The notes under the pieces are model-generated. The model saw nothing but the letters and a program-made list of their open reading frames with translations. It did no database searches and had not been told where the DNA came from. Below are positions 1 through 9,392 of a stretch of DNA of 23,561 nt, piece after piece; position 1 is the first letter of the stretch; every line of letters begins with the position of its first letter. The stretch lies in NCBI GenBank assembly GCA_009602735.1, contig WELA01011287.1, forward strand, positions 123,188 through 146,748, read 5' to 3'. The translations under genes and the position numbers were made by a program. The stretch is from Mesotaenium endlicherianum (lineage: Eukaryota > Streptophyta > Zygnematophyceae > Zygnematales > Mesotaeniaceae).

Positions 1-13
1 GGGGGGGGGGGGG
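1..13. repeat. Poly-G run at the window edge
   Basis: The window begins with 13 G residues, and its last 20 bases are also G-rich (runs of four, six and five G). Homopolymer ends of this kind often mark places where an assembly stopped. No biological role is inferred. Confidence 0.7.
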
Positions 14-214
14 AGTTTTGGTCATGCATGAGCTCCCCCGCACAAGTTCCCAAGCAGAGAGGATGCTGGTGGCAGCTGGAGGATGCCGGTGTCCCAGGGC
101 TTAAATTCCGGGGTTTGAAGGCCAGGAGGTTGGTGGCCTGACTACGTCGAAGAGTTTAAGCCTTAAGGGCCGCAGTGGCAGGGTACTAGCAGGGTGCTGT
201 GATGCCTTTCTTAC

Positions 215-414
215 CCACTGATGCAGGAGCAGGGCAAAGATCTGGGAGGCAAAGGACTGGCTCCACAGGGGTGTGAACAGGGGTATGAGGGCCTGGCCGT
301 CCTCGGGCCTCCTGGAGTAGTGCTCTGCCAGGACCTCGTAGAAGCACAGGGAGCTCTTGCCCCCCCCACTGGCAGCTGGTGCGGCCAGCTGATCCGTCTC
401 GCCATATAGCAGAC
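215..414 (-). CDS. Internal exon of an unidentified gene (partial)
   Basis: This reads as one real internal exon on the minus strand. The acceptor is ...gcgcag ending at 415, the donor is gtaaga starting at 214, and the reading frame is open throughout (enters in phase 1, leaves in phase 0). The translation includes CFYEVLAEHYSRRPEDG and LWSQSFASQIFALLLHQW, with a natural amphipathic pattern and GC-rich third positions unlike the AT-rich sequence upstream. I do not recognise the family. The 5' exons would lie at higher coordinates and the 3' exons towards or beyond the left edge; none could be fixed. Coding is likely, function unknown. Confidence 0.5.
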
Positions 415-550
415 CTGCGCATGCACACAGCACATAGATCACCCCTCTACATTATTTTGTCATTTTATTATATGTCAATTTACTCTATTTCATTATAGTC
501 ATTTAACTCTCAAGCTAAAGCATGAAGCATACAACCCCTTATGTGCACCC

Positions 551-590
551 CAGGCTCTCAGGCTCTCAGGCTCTCATGCAGGCTCTCAGG
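551..590. repeat. Short tandem repeat CAGGCTCT
   Basis: The octamer caggctct is repeated three times head to tail, then once more after a short break (tgcaggctctcagg). The same word recurs as scattered copies in the larger repeats that follow (for example near 813 and 879). Confidence 0.8.
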
Positions 591-613
591 TGAAGCCTAA
601 CACCTTACCCCGT

Positions 614-870
614 CCTGCAGCCTCTGCAAAAGCTGAAGCATGCACTTGTATAGGTCAGGCCCTCAGAGGAATAACACGACGCTTCCCTCCTGCAGCCTCT
701 GTAGAAGTTGAAACATGCATCCTCATATGAACTCCTGAAGAAGCATGACGTTTTCTTCCTGCAGCCTCTGTAGAACTCAAAGCATGCATCCTCATATGAA
801 CTCAGGCTCTCGGAAGAAGCATAATGCTTTTTTCCTGCAACCTCCCTAAAGACTGAAGCATGCATTATGT
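614..870. repeat. Degenerate 69-76 bp tandem repeat, four copies
   Basis: The word cctgcagcctctg, or a close variant, starts at 614, 689, 758 and 834, giving spacings of 75, 69 and 76. Each unit also carries a gaagcatgcat-like word and, in two units, catcctcatatgaactc. On the minus strand an open frame without an ATG (1072 to 605) translates two units as SSYEDACF[E/N]FYRGCR repeats. I treat this as repeat DNA with an uncertain coding role. Confidence 0.75.
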
Positions 871-3604
871 GAAGCGAGGCTCTCAGATGAAATTTGACGC
901 CTGCATCTACGCCCTCTCTTCTGGCTTCACACTGCAATGTCTTTGTTACTCTGTACTCTCTTCTGGATGCAGAGGCTGACAAACTTTCCTCCAGATCTTG
1001 CTGATTTACCTCTATGTTCTCCCTTTTTAGCCATACAACTGCTGAATTTTTCTTATAGCAACCCTTAGGCAAGCCTCTACAACCTCCCTACCACATGCAG
1101 GCTGACAGAGATTCATTTACATCTATGTTTGCAGAAGCACTTCCACAGCAACCTCTTTGCATGCTTGTAGACAAAAGTTTTGAGCCACCGTTGCACCTCA
1201 CCAGGTGCAAACTATGAGAGTTCCATCATTGTTGTCTTAATTTGCTAGATTTTTTGACAACCCAGCCCTATGTAAGCCTCCATGTGATCAAAAGGCTCAA
1301 AAGAGGTTCAAGAAAAAAGCTTAAGGGCTCAATGAATGCTAGTGCAGATGAAAATTCAGGTATCTCTTTCACATCTAGCTGCTTCACCCCCTTCTCTGAC
1401 TCAGATGTCCCAAGTAATGCTAAATGATCATTAGAGGCTATGTATTGTTGCGCCTACTAGCTTCTAGTCCCCTTACATGATCGGGGAGAAAAGAAGGAAC
1501 AATTATATGAATCCATGGTTGGCCTTACCCCTAGCTCGATTGTCAACTTCAAGCGCAACGTCGGTGAAAAGTTGTCGCAATAGCTCTCCTCGTTGTATGG
1601 ATGCATCCACAGCCTACCCACTCACACTGTACTGTCAGTCACGCTGCAGTGTTGTACCCCCCCCTTTGAGACATTCCTGCGTGCAGAGTCTATGCATCAC
1701 AGTCAATGTGTCATTTGGCTGCAGCAAACTTCTTCGTAAAAACACCAAGGTGTTGAGGATGTCAAACTGAACTTCACCAAGTGATATAAACCTGCACCAT
1801 CTCAACATTTAGCTTGGCTCTATTACTCATGCCCCGGTGACAAAGTTGCAAAGTTTGAAAGAATGACTACCTTCTATTCCAAATTCACAATGCATATGCC
1901 ACCACTGAAAAACTACAATTACCGGCGGGTACAGGAAGGTTCACTGAAGGTATGCATAGGGCTTTCTTTTCCAGGTATTGCCGCCTACGCAGTACCTTAA
2001 TTCGTTTGAATCAAGCCAAAACCTGTTAGATAACGCCATATTCCGGGTAAGCAATATCAGCAGCCATTGATGAAACTTATGGGCAGAAGGAGGTCCTCAT
2101 TGGCTGAAACACAGCTTAAGTCACCAACCTTTTTAAGTTTCCGTTTGACTTCCTCAACCAAGCCCACGATGAAGGGTGACTCTAGTGATGGTAGCTTATT
2201 TCCCGCTTGTCCGTTCACCTCGTCCATTCTCCTCTCAAGGCATGGACTGAGATGATGCTAACCCCACAAACTAGAAATGACGGCGCAGCACTCCATTGCA
2301 ATGATTAAATAAGCCTTATCCTGCGGCACTGGGTTCATATAACATCACGAATAGCAAAGAACAAAATAAAACTGGATAAAGATTGCTTCTGTTGCCTTCT
2401 TCTCTAAACTGGGCGTCAAATCAAAATGGAACGAATACCATTGCGCTATTGCGCTTGTCTTGCAAGAGCGCGCTGGATAAAAGCTTACAAACACGTGTTT
2501 TGACCTGCCAGGACGAGAAACTAAGCAGCAGCAATAATGGCAGCTAAGCTGCGCAAGCTTTGATTAGCTTGCAGCTAGCTGGGCTTCTTTTGCAACTTTC
2601 TGAGGCACGTAAGGACGAGCCATGCTGGCGCCAGGCTGGCCTGCTGAGATGCGCAGTCAACCCGCCAGTCAGGGCCGAGGTTCCATGATAAGATTCACTG
2701 CAGATTCACAGGCATCCGCTCGGCGCTGACAGTGGCTGACACTCGCAGACACGCGATCTGTCTGCGGCGCTTCAAAAGAAAAAAGGAAATAGGTGTGGTA
2801 CGCCAAAAAAGTACGCAAGATTATCACCCCGTTCCGAAAAGGAATGCTATGTCAGAAAATAAATTGAAAAAAATAAACAATAAGATAAAGAATGAACGCT
2901 TTTAAAAACTTAGCGATCCAATTGACTTCATATGAGCTTGATTCGTGCGCCATCCTGGAGAGCCAACCCACAGGTGCCCCTCATAAACCCGAATTGGATC
3001 CTCGAAAATGTCGACCTGCGAATAGAAGAAGTCCCACTCAATCCGGGAATCCATGCAGTGCAATGTGCTGTGCATGTCCCGCGACTCCGCCCGCATTGAT
3101 CAATCCAGGATCAATCCTTTTCCCCGATCCGTCTCACTTTGTTCTCTGACTTTGGACGTGCCAATGCACACGCGCTATGCATCCCGCAGTTCCCCCCTTC
3201 CCATGCCGATTTCCTCCACTCCGGGAGCATCAAAACTTCCCCAATATCAGCCATGGGCCAAAGTAAACTCCAGCGGACGCGGAAACGAAGTCTCCGTACG
3301 TCAAAAGTTCATGAGGAATATGCTGGACTGGCTGGTACGCCAAAACCTCGCCCGACTATGCCCAACTATAGGCCCCCAGTCCCTCTCGTTGTGTTGGATC
3401 TGGGAGCATGCGTTGTGTAGAGGCTAGCAGTTCTCGGTCCTCTCTTCTTCCTCAAATCTGTGCTCTACGTCGTGCTCTGGCGCTCGTACAGTTATCTCTT
3501 AGAAACATACAATATGGTCACGTGGAAGGTCACTTTGCATACTATTATGATGTCGTTTGTCCGGAGGATCATGTTCGTTCTTGCCACATTGTCGTTAATA
3601 GTAC

Positions 3605-3682
3605 ATGCAGCAACCTTTCAAGGTACTTGGCGCCTTGATCCTCTGCTTGTTTGGCTCAGCCTGCACTGAGAAGCCAGCTTCA
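3605..3682 (+). CDS. Candidate signal-peptide exon (tentative first exon of the secreted-protein gene)
   Basis: An ATG at 3605 opens a 26-codon frame reading MQQPFKVLGALILCLFGSAC and then TEKPAS. This has the shape of a secretory signal peptide: a short basic start, a hydrophobic core, then small residues before a Cys. The frame runs straight into a GTATGT donor at 3683. It lies about 0.5 kb upstream of the first clear exon of the plus-strand gene, which should need such a leader. Against direct joining, this exon ends in phase 0 while the exon at 4199 begins in phase 1. A further small exon or a different junction would be required, so the assignment is tentative. Confidence 0.3.
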
Positions 3683-4198
3683 GTATGTTTCGAATATACT
3701 TGGTTGTGTTTCTTACCACTTGTTCGCGTCTCCCCTTTCAATGTTTCTTTTGCTTTCTTAAACATTCGGTGGCCTGCTATTCGTCACAAAGTTACATTCC
3801 TTACCAGGAGGTCCTTATCAGTTTGCAGTGCATTCTAATTTCGCGATCAGGTTGCCAGTATACTTAGCGAATTAAAAGGAAGTACCCATGTTTTGTGAGA
3901 GCTTCTTGCTGAGAAAGTCAATGCAAGCTAGTTGCTCTTTTTTGCTAGAGGCATGCACAAGAGCAGAGCGTATGATGCATGGTAGTTGCTCCATGCTAGC
4001 TGCCGTCGCCCGAGGAGCCAGGAGTCCACTGTGGCTGTGCGTGTGCAACAGTTCATAGCATCCAAGAAGAGCGGAACATATTCTTAATGTTGTTCGAGGG
4101 CTCCTGTCATAAGAAGCTCACCTGCAGCGAGAACTTGTGTCATCGCACCCCACGCAACTCATCTGCATCGACTCTTATCCCGTGCTTGTGATTGGCAG

Positions 4199-7100
4199 TC
4201 GGCAGCGCATCCGCCCTCAAGAAGGCCATGGCCGCCGCAGCCCCCAGCGACCTCATCGTCGTCCGGGCCTCGTTCAACGCGTCGTCCACCATCAAGGTCG
4301 AGAAGAGCCTGAGGTTCCGGGCCCTGACCCCTGGCATAACAATAGGGTTTCTTGGCACTTCTCCTGTCACACATTACGGGATGAGAGTGTCGGGGACCTC
4401 TCGCCTGAAGGTCTCCTTCCAGGGCCTCGCCTTCGACGGCCTCGGCATGGAGCGCTACCTGGTGGGTGCTCACTCTGGCCCCTCCTCGTAGTCCTCAGCA
4501 CCAGTAGGCGCTCTTGAGTGCCTCGGAATCGTTTTACGGCCTCGCAGATGCTTCTCTATTGAAAATTGGAGCAGGTGTCTCGTGCCGCACGTGTTGCACA
4601 TTTGCTCTATTGCCGCGCTGCCTGGCAGCCTATCGGTCACAGAAAGCACGCACAAACCGGCGTGGTAGTGGTGCTGTTCAAAACCTAGCATCTGCATGTG
4701 CAGTCGCGGAGCTCTTGTTTGGGGCCTCACTCACGTGCTCTGAGTTTGCTACTTGGCAGCCGGGCATGTACGTCGTCGGGAAGGGCCAGCCCAGGGCGGG
4801 GAGGGGGCCCCAGGTGTCATTCGCAGGTGTCACCATGAAGAGGTTCCGCCTCATTGGACGCGGCAAAGGGGTAAGTTCTTGCCTCCATCCTCTTTGGAAT
4901 GCTCTGTGTGTATGAGCACAGCGCTCTGTGTGCTTCAGCGCTCCGTGTTGTGCTCTTTCCTTTTGACAGATTGATTACCTTTGGCGTGCTAGGCAGATTC
5001 TATGCTTTGAGTGGCTGACAGCTGTCTCCACACCGCTCTACCTTCTCGGCTGGAGGTAGAGAAAGTGATGTCCGGTGCTCTCGGCGAGCGCCACCTGGCC
5101 CTGTGTGTCACTTGTGATGCAGTTGGTGCTGCACGTTGCTTTTGTGTCTATAATTATCCTGTGTCCAGGTGGCACGCGGTGAGTAGCTACCTCTAAAGCC
5201 CGGGCGTGCAACCGGTGGGAACGGTCCTAGTCTCAAATCTAAATTCTCTGCAGAGGGGGTGATGGGGCGGCTCCGCGTGCGTGCGCGCAGGCGGGCATCG
5301 AAGCTCGCGGAGCGGCGCTGAGCGCCAACCTGGGAGCGCGTGTGGCCCTTCTCGACAGCGCCGTCCGCGACAACTACGCCGTACGCTGCCACCTGCACGC
5401 GCGCCTCTCACGCCCCCCCCAATGATCAATCAGAAGGGGAAGGTTTCTGGCACTTGTGCATTCTCTCTGCGCATCCAGAGACACATCAGCACCGAGTGTC
5501 TCTGCCGTGCTTCAAGCCTGTTCCCAGGCGCGAGCAACTCTAGACTCACGCATATTTCGTTTCGTCGCCTCGTCGTCTGCTTCTCTGGCGGAGTTGCAGT
5601 CCGCGGGCGGCGCTCTGCAGTCCACGGGGCGCTCGCTGGTGTACCTGTGCCACGTCGCGTTCGCCGGCAACGACGTCGACCGCTCCACCAGCTTGGACGG
5701 CGTGCTGGTACGCACGCAAGAAGCGCTCGCAGCCTCCTTTCCTCCTGTGGTACCATCCTGAGAGGTGTGTTCCCGGTTCTCGACTTGATGGCCTGATGGG
5801 CTGCGCTGTCGCGCTGCGCACCGACTCTCCTGCCAGATCCACCGCTCTGCCGCTCATCCACTCCGTCCTTCAGCTGCCACTGCTCTGTTTGGGTGGCTTC
5901 GCAATGCTCCCTTGCCGCAACAGGAAGGTGCAGCCGCCAGAAGGAAACGCGCGGTGGTCACTTCTGAGTTGGAGTTCTCTGACAGCCCCAGCTTCCCGTG
6001 CCATCCTTCTTCTCCTCCATCTTCGCAGGCGGCCGCCGCGCGGGACGTGTGGGTGGGCCGGCTGTCGAGCCTGACCATGCTCAGCCCGCACTCGGCGGCT
6101 GCGGCCTCCGGCAACGCCACGTCCTCCATCGTGGAGAGCTCGGCTGCCCTCGCGCGCTGCCCCAGCGTCGCACCCAGGGTGCCTGCCAGCCCGCCTCCCC
6201 CCCCACGCCCCTCTGGGCCGCCGCCCGCGCCGCCGCCGCCCCGGGAGCTGGCAGCGCCCGTCTTTCACGCTAGTCCGCCTCCTCTGGCCCCGCCATCGGT
6301 CGATCCTGCAGCCCCTTCCCCCCCGTCCCCTCCATTGCCCCAGGGAGCAGCATCCGCCTCTCCTGCTAGTCCTCCTTCTTCACCCCCTCCAGCACCTTCA
6401 GCCCCTCCCTTGGAGGAGCAGCTAGCATTCCCCACTCCTCTCAATACCCCCCCTCCTCCTCCAGCGCTGCCCCCCGTGGAGGTTGGAGCCCCCCCAACCC
6501 CCAACACTTATCCTCCATTCTCTGGTCCATCACAAGGGGAGACTGCAGCGCCCACCCTTCGTGCTCGCTACCCTCCCTGTATGGGGCCACCGGCGGCGGA
6601 GCTAGCAGCAGCCCACCCCCCTGTCGGTGACCCCAGCTCCTCTGCTGGTCCCCTTCCACCTCCTTCAACGCCGCTGCCGCCGTCGTCGTGGCGGTCGCCG
6701 CCGCAGCAAGCAGAGCCCAGCTCCTTCGCTAGTCACCCTCCTCCTGCCGCCCCTTCAGCGCTGCCACCAGGGGAGCTAGTAGCACCTCTCCCTCCCAGTG
6801 GCACCCCCCCTTCAGCGCCGCCACCAGTAGCACCAAAACCTCCGGCTAGCCCCGCCCCTTCAGCGCCCCCGCCAGCGAAGCTGGCAGCATCCGCACCCCC
6901 TACCGTTTATCCTCCTCCGCCAGCGCTGCCCCCACTGGGGCTAGCGACACCCACCCCCCTCGAGAGCTATCCTCCTCCAGCGCTGCCCCCAGTGGAGCCA
7001 GCAGCGTCCTCCCCCCCTTTTAGTCGCCCTCCTCCTGCGACGCCATCAAAGGAGTCAGCACCACCCGACCCCTCTGGTAGCTCCCTTCCTCCTTTTACCG

Positions 7101-8933
7101 AGCCACCACCCAGGGAGACAGCAGCGGCCACCCCCCCTGGTAGCTACCCTCCTCCTATGGGGCCACCAGCGGTGGAGCCAGCAGCAGCGCACCCCCCTGG
7201 CAGTCATCCCAGCTCCTCTGTTGACCCCCCTCCACCTCCTGCAACGCCCGAGCTAGCTGAGCCCAGCTCCTCTGCCACTCCCCCTCCTCGTGCTGCTCCT
7301 TCAGCGCTGCCACCCGTGGTGCTAGTAGCACCTATCCCTCCAGCTAACTCCCCCCCTCCAGTGCCACCACCCCTGAAGCTAGTAGCACCCATCCCTCCGG
7401 CTAGCCCCTCCCGTTCTGCCCCGCCACCAACGAAGTTAGCAGCGTCTTCACCTCCTCCTCCTCCAGCGCTGCCCCCAGTGGAGCCCGCAGTGGAGCCAGC
7501 AGCGTCCACCCCCCCCTCAAGTCGCCCTCCTCCTGCGGCACCACCGGAGGAGCCAGCAGCACCCAACCCCTCTGGTAGCTCCTTTCCTCTAGGGCCACCT
7601 CTGGTAGAGCCAGCAACACCCCCCCCTGCAGAGGGCACTCTCTCAGCGCCGCCACCGGTGGGGCCAGGTACACACCCTTTCCCTGGTCCCGACCCTCTCT
7701 CTACGGGGCCACCAATAGCACCACCACCACGACCGGGGCAGTCAGCAGCACCCAGCCCCCTCAAAAGCATCCGTCCTCCAGCCCCTCCACCAGTGGGGCC
7801 TGCAGCCGCTCCTCCCCCTCTTCCTCCCCCTCCCCCTCCCCCTCCACTCTCCTCAACGCCGCCGCCGTCACTCGAGGGAGCTGCGCCCTCCTTTCCTGCT
7901 CCCTCAGCCGCCCCCCCAGGGGAGCTAGCCTCGCCCACTCCCCTCGTCGCTCCCCCTCCAGGCCTGCCACCAGTGGAGCGAGCAGCACCCCCACCAGTTC
8001 CCACTTCTCCTCCCACAAGGCCACCACCCGGGGAGACAGCAGCGCCCACCCCCCCCGGTAGCTACCCTCCTCCTCTGGAGCCACCAGCTGCGGAGCCAGC
8101 AGCAGCGCGCCCTCCTCCTTCAGCGCCGCCACCAGTCGCGCCAGCAACACACCCTTCCCCTGGTCCTTATGCTCTCCCTGCAGGGCCACCACCATCAGCA
8201 GGAGAGCTAGCACCACCCAACCCCCCCGCCAGTGGTCTCCCTCTTCCGGCTCCGGTTGCAGCGCCCACTTTCTCTGGGAGTGCCCCTCCTCCCATGCTTC
8301 CGCAGATGAAGCCAGCAGCGTTCTCTTCCCCCACGAGTTACCCCGCCTCCCCTACGAGTCTGCCACCAGCGGGACTAGCGACAGCTCACCCCCCTGCCAG
8401 CCCTCCTCCTTCAGCAACGCCGCCTGTGGAGCCAGCAGCACCCCCCCCCTTCGGTACGCTTTCCATCTGCAACCCGCTCTTGCCTAAAGCTTCTGCTCCT
8501 GTCAAGTGTGCCCGCGTCCAGGAGCGCAAATTTGATTCTCTCTCTGACCCTTTGTTTTGTTTGGCTCGTTTGCATGTGTGTTTGGCTCACCTATAGGTTC
8601 TTCGGCCCCCAGTCCGTCTCCGACGTCTCTGCCGCCTGTCCCGTACAACGCCCCTCCGTCCCCTATGCCACCCTCCCAATCTTCCCCGCCCTCCCCATCA
8701 CCCCCCCCCCCCTCTNCCCTCTCCCCCTCCCAGTTGCGAGCTTGACTTCGTGCCTAACTTTTGCCAACAATTGTTTTCTAAATGGCGGCATAGCATGTGA
8801 CCAGTTTTATCAGCAGCAATGCAAACTTCAATATCCCGGATGTACATCAAATGGTGACTTGTGTTCACAATATTTCTCTGGTAGTGTACTCTATAATTGT
8901 GAAACAAATGCGTTTTATCTCCAATGTGGTTAA
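4199..8933 (+). CDS. Probable secreted beta-helix / proline-rich / Cys-rich protein, multi-exon
   Basis: Proposed exons are 4199-4461, 4760-4870, 5291-5380, 5600-5707, 6029-8453 and a last exon ending at 8933 (start 8734 or 8597; see separate entry). Introns are GT-AG, and the four between 4461 and 6029 are all phase 0, so each of those exons is a unit of whole codons. The first four exons give about 190 residues with Gly/Asn-turn repeats typical of a right-handed parallel beta-helix (pectin-lyase-like), for example DLIVVRASFNASSTIKVEKS, GIEARGAALSANLG and HVAFAGND; this fold call is by pattern only. The large exon then gives about 780 codons rich in Pro, Ala and Ser, like hydroxyproline-rich wall glycoproteins. 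The end is an eight-cysteine tail. N-glycosylation sequons NAS and NAT are visible. A cell-wall or extracellular-matrix role is inferred; a signal peptide is not firmly located. Total length is roughly 1,050-1,100 residues. Confidence 0.6.
6199..8453 (+). repeat. Proline-rich coding repeats with higher-order duplication
   Basis: Within the large exon nearly every line reads as PPP, SPPP, APPP or PPVEPAA variants. On top of this is a longer period: the module beginning ETAA followed by YPPPMGPPA-EPAAAHPP starts at 6539, 7115 and 8033. The first two copies are 576 bases apart (192 codons) and keep the same order of submodules (AEPSS, APSALPP, KLAAS, ALPPVEPA, PPPA). The third, 918 bases further on, is partial. 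All spacings are multiples of three, so the repeat grew by in-frame duplication. Confidence 0.8.
8597..8933 (+). CDS. Last exon(s) of the secreted-protein gene, two alternative ends
   Basis: The large exon ends in phase 1 at a GTACGC donor (8454). Two acceptors fit that phase. If TAG at 8594-8596 is used, about 50 more codons of Pro/Ser-rich sequence follow and the frame closes at TGA 8743-8745. If CAG at 8731-8733 is used, behind a very long pyrimidine tract, the frame opens directly into an eight-cysteine domain ending at TAA 8931-8933. Cysteine spacing is C-x6-C-x7-C-x7-C-x6-C-x6-C-x11-C-x8-C, an even number that suits four disulphides. A third possibility is that both parts form one exon and the poly-C run beside the ambiguous base at 8716 has lost one base. 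The Cys-rich reading looks like genuine protein. Confidence 0.5.
8701..8716. repeat. Poly-C(12) run with ambiguous base
   Basis: Twelve C residues (8701-8712) are followed by tct and an n at 8716. Length errors in this run would shift the reading frame of the terminal exon of the plus-strand gene. Confidence 0.9.
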
Positions 8934-9392
8934 GGGCCTGAAGCTCCCTAGGTCTCAAGCCCTGTGGGCCTCAAGCTCTGTGGGGGCTGCCGCATTTGTC
9001 GCAGTGGAGGGTAGCTGTCTCCAGGGATTAGCAATCTCGAGCAGGCGGTAGCTAGCTCGAGGGATGTAAACGCTCAGCAGATTTTTTCCAACTGTCGACA
9101 ATATACTTGGTCCAACTGCGCCTGGAATATTGCGTGTGTTTGCATATCTCTTCATGACAGTCGCATAGAGGTGAAGTTACTCTGAACATGCGTGCACCAC
9201 TACTTTGATTCACATAAAGAGGTGCCTCCCATGTGCAGCAGCGCCACGCAACAGAATTCTTCATGGTGATGCGCGACAATGTTTTGCTATGCAATGCTGC
9301 TGCTGCCGCATCCACTTAGATCGCAGTAGTATGTCCACCTGGCAGTGCTCGTCGGCTCGTTACTCTTATTGAATTCTTATGAACGATGCCTC
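8934..9392. other. Intergenic region between convergent genes
   Basis: This holds the presumed 3' untranslated regions of the plus-strand secreted-protein gene and the minus-strand small gene, which converge here. A short local repeat (ctcaagccctgtggg / ctcaagctctgtggg) is visible at about 8956-8985. No further coding segment is supported. Confidence 0.5.
9065..9069 (+). promoter_or_regulatory. Possible TGTAA polyadenylation signal
   Basis: TGTAA, the usual poly(A) signal in chlorophyte algae, lies about 130 bases downstream of the TAA stop at 8931-8933. A five-base word occurs often by chance, so only position and context support it. Confidence 0.3.

Larger units (their letters stand above)
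443..3604. other. Long stretch with no convincing gene
   Basis: Apart from the repeats at 551-870, this stretch shows only short open frames. Most lack an ATG, carry no matching splice sites and read as low-quality protein. It is AT-rich in places (for example 440-520 and 2780-2900). Exons of the gene at 215-414, or an upstream exon of the plus-strand gene that follows, could be hidden here but cannot be supported from sequence alone. Confidence 0.5.

Noticed and set aside
614..870. CRISPR-like array
   Set aside because: The repeats are degenerate and contiguous, with no constant repeat and variable spacer pattern, and the window is eukaryotic.
3139..3420. 93-codon plus-strand frame containing DFGRANAHALCIPQ
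   Set aside because: It starts at TTG, overlaps another equally open frame, and has no splice sites or recognisable motif.
5169..5178. Ten-base micro-exon between tgtgtccag and gtgagt
   Set aside because: Splice sites look good, but ten bases would break the phase between exons that join cleanly without it.
5912..6028. 5' extension of the proline-rich frame to a TTG at 5912
   Set aside because: The frame is open by chance. A good acceptor (cttcgcag) at 6028 begins the exon in the phase required by the previous exon, and the extension has no ATG.
7204..8049. 281-codon minus-strand open frame, Gly-rich
   Set aside because: It is the antisense shadow of the proline-rich exon: CCN codons read as GGN or NGG on the other strand. 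It has no start context or independent protein character.
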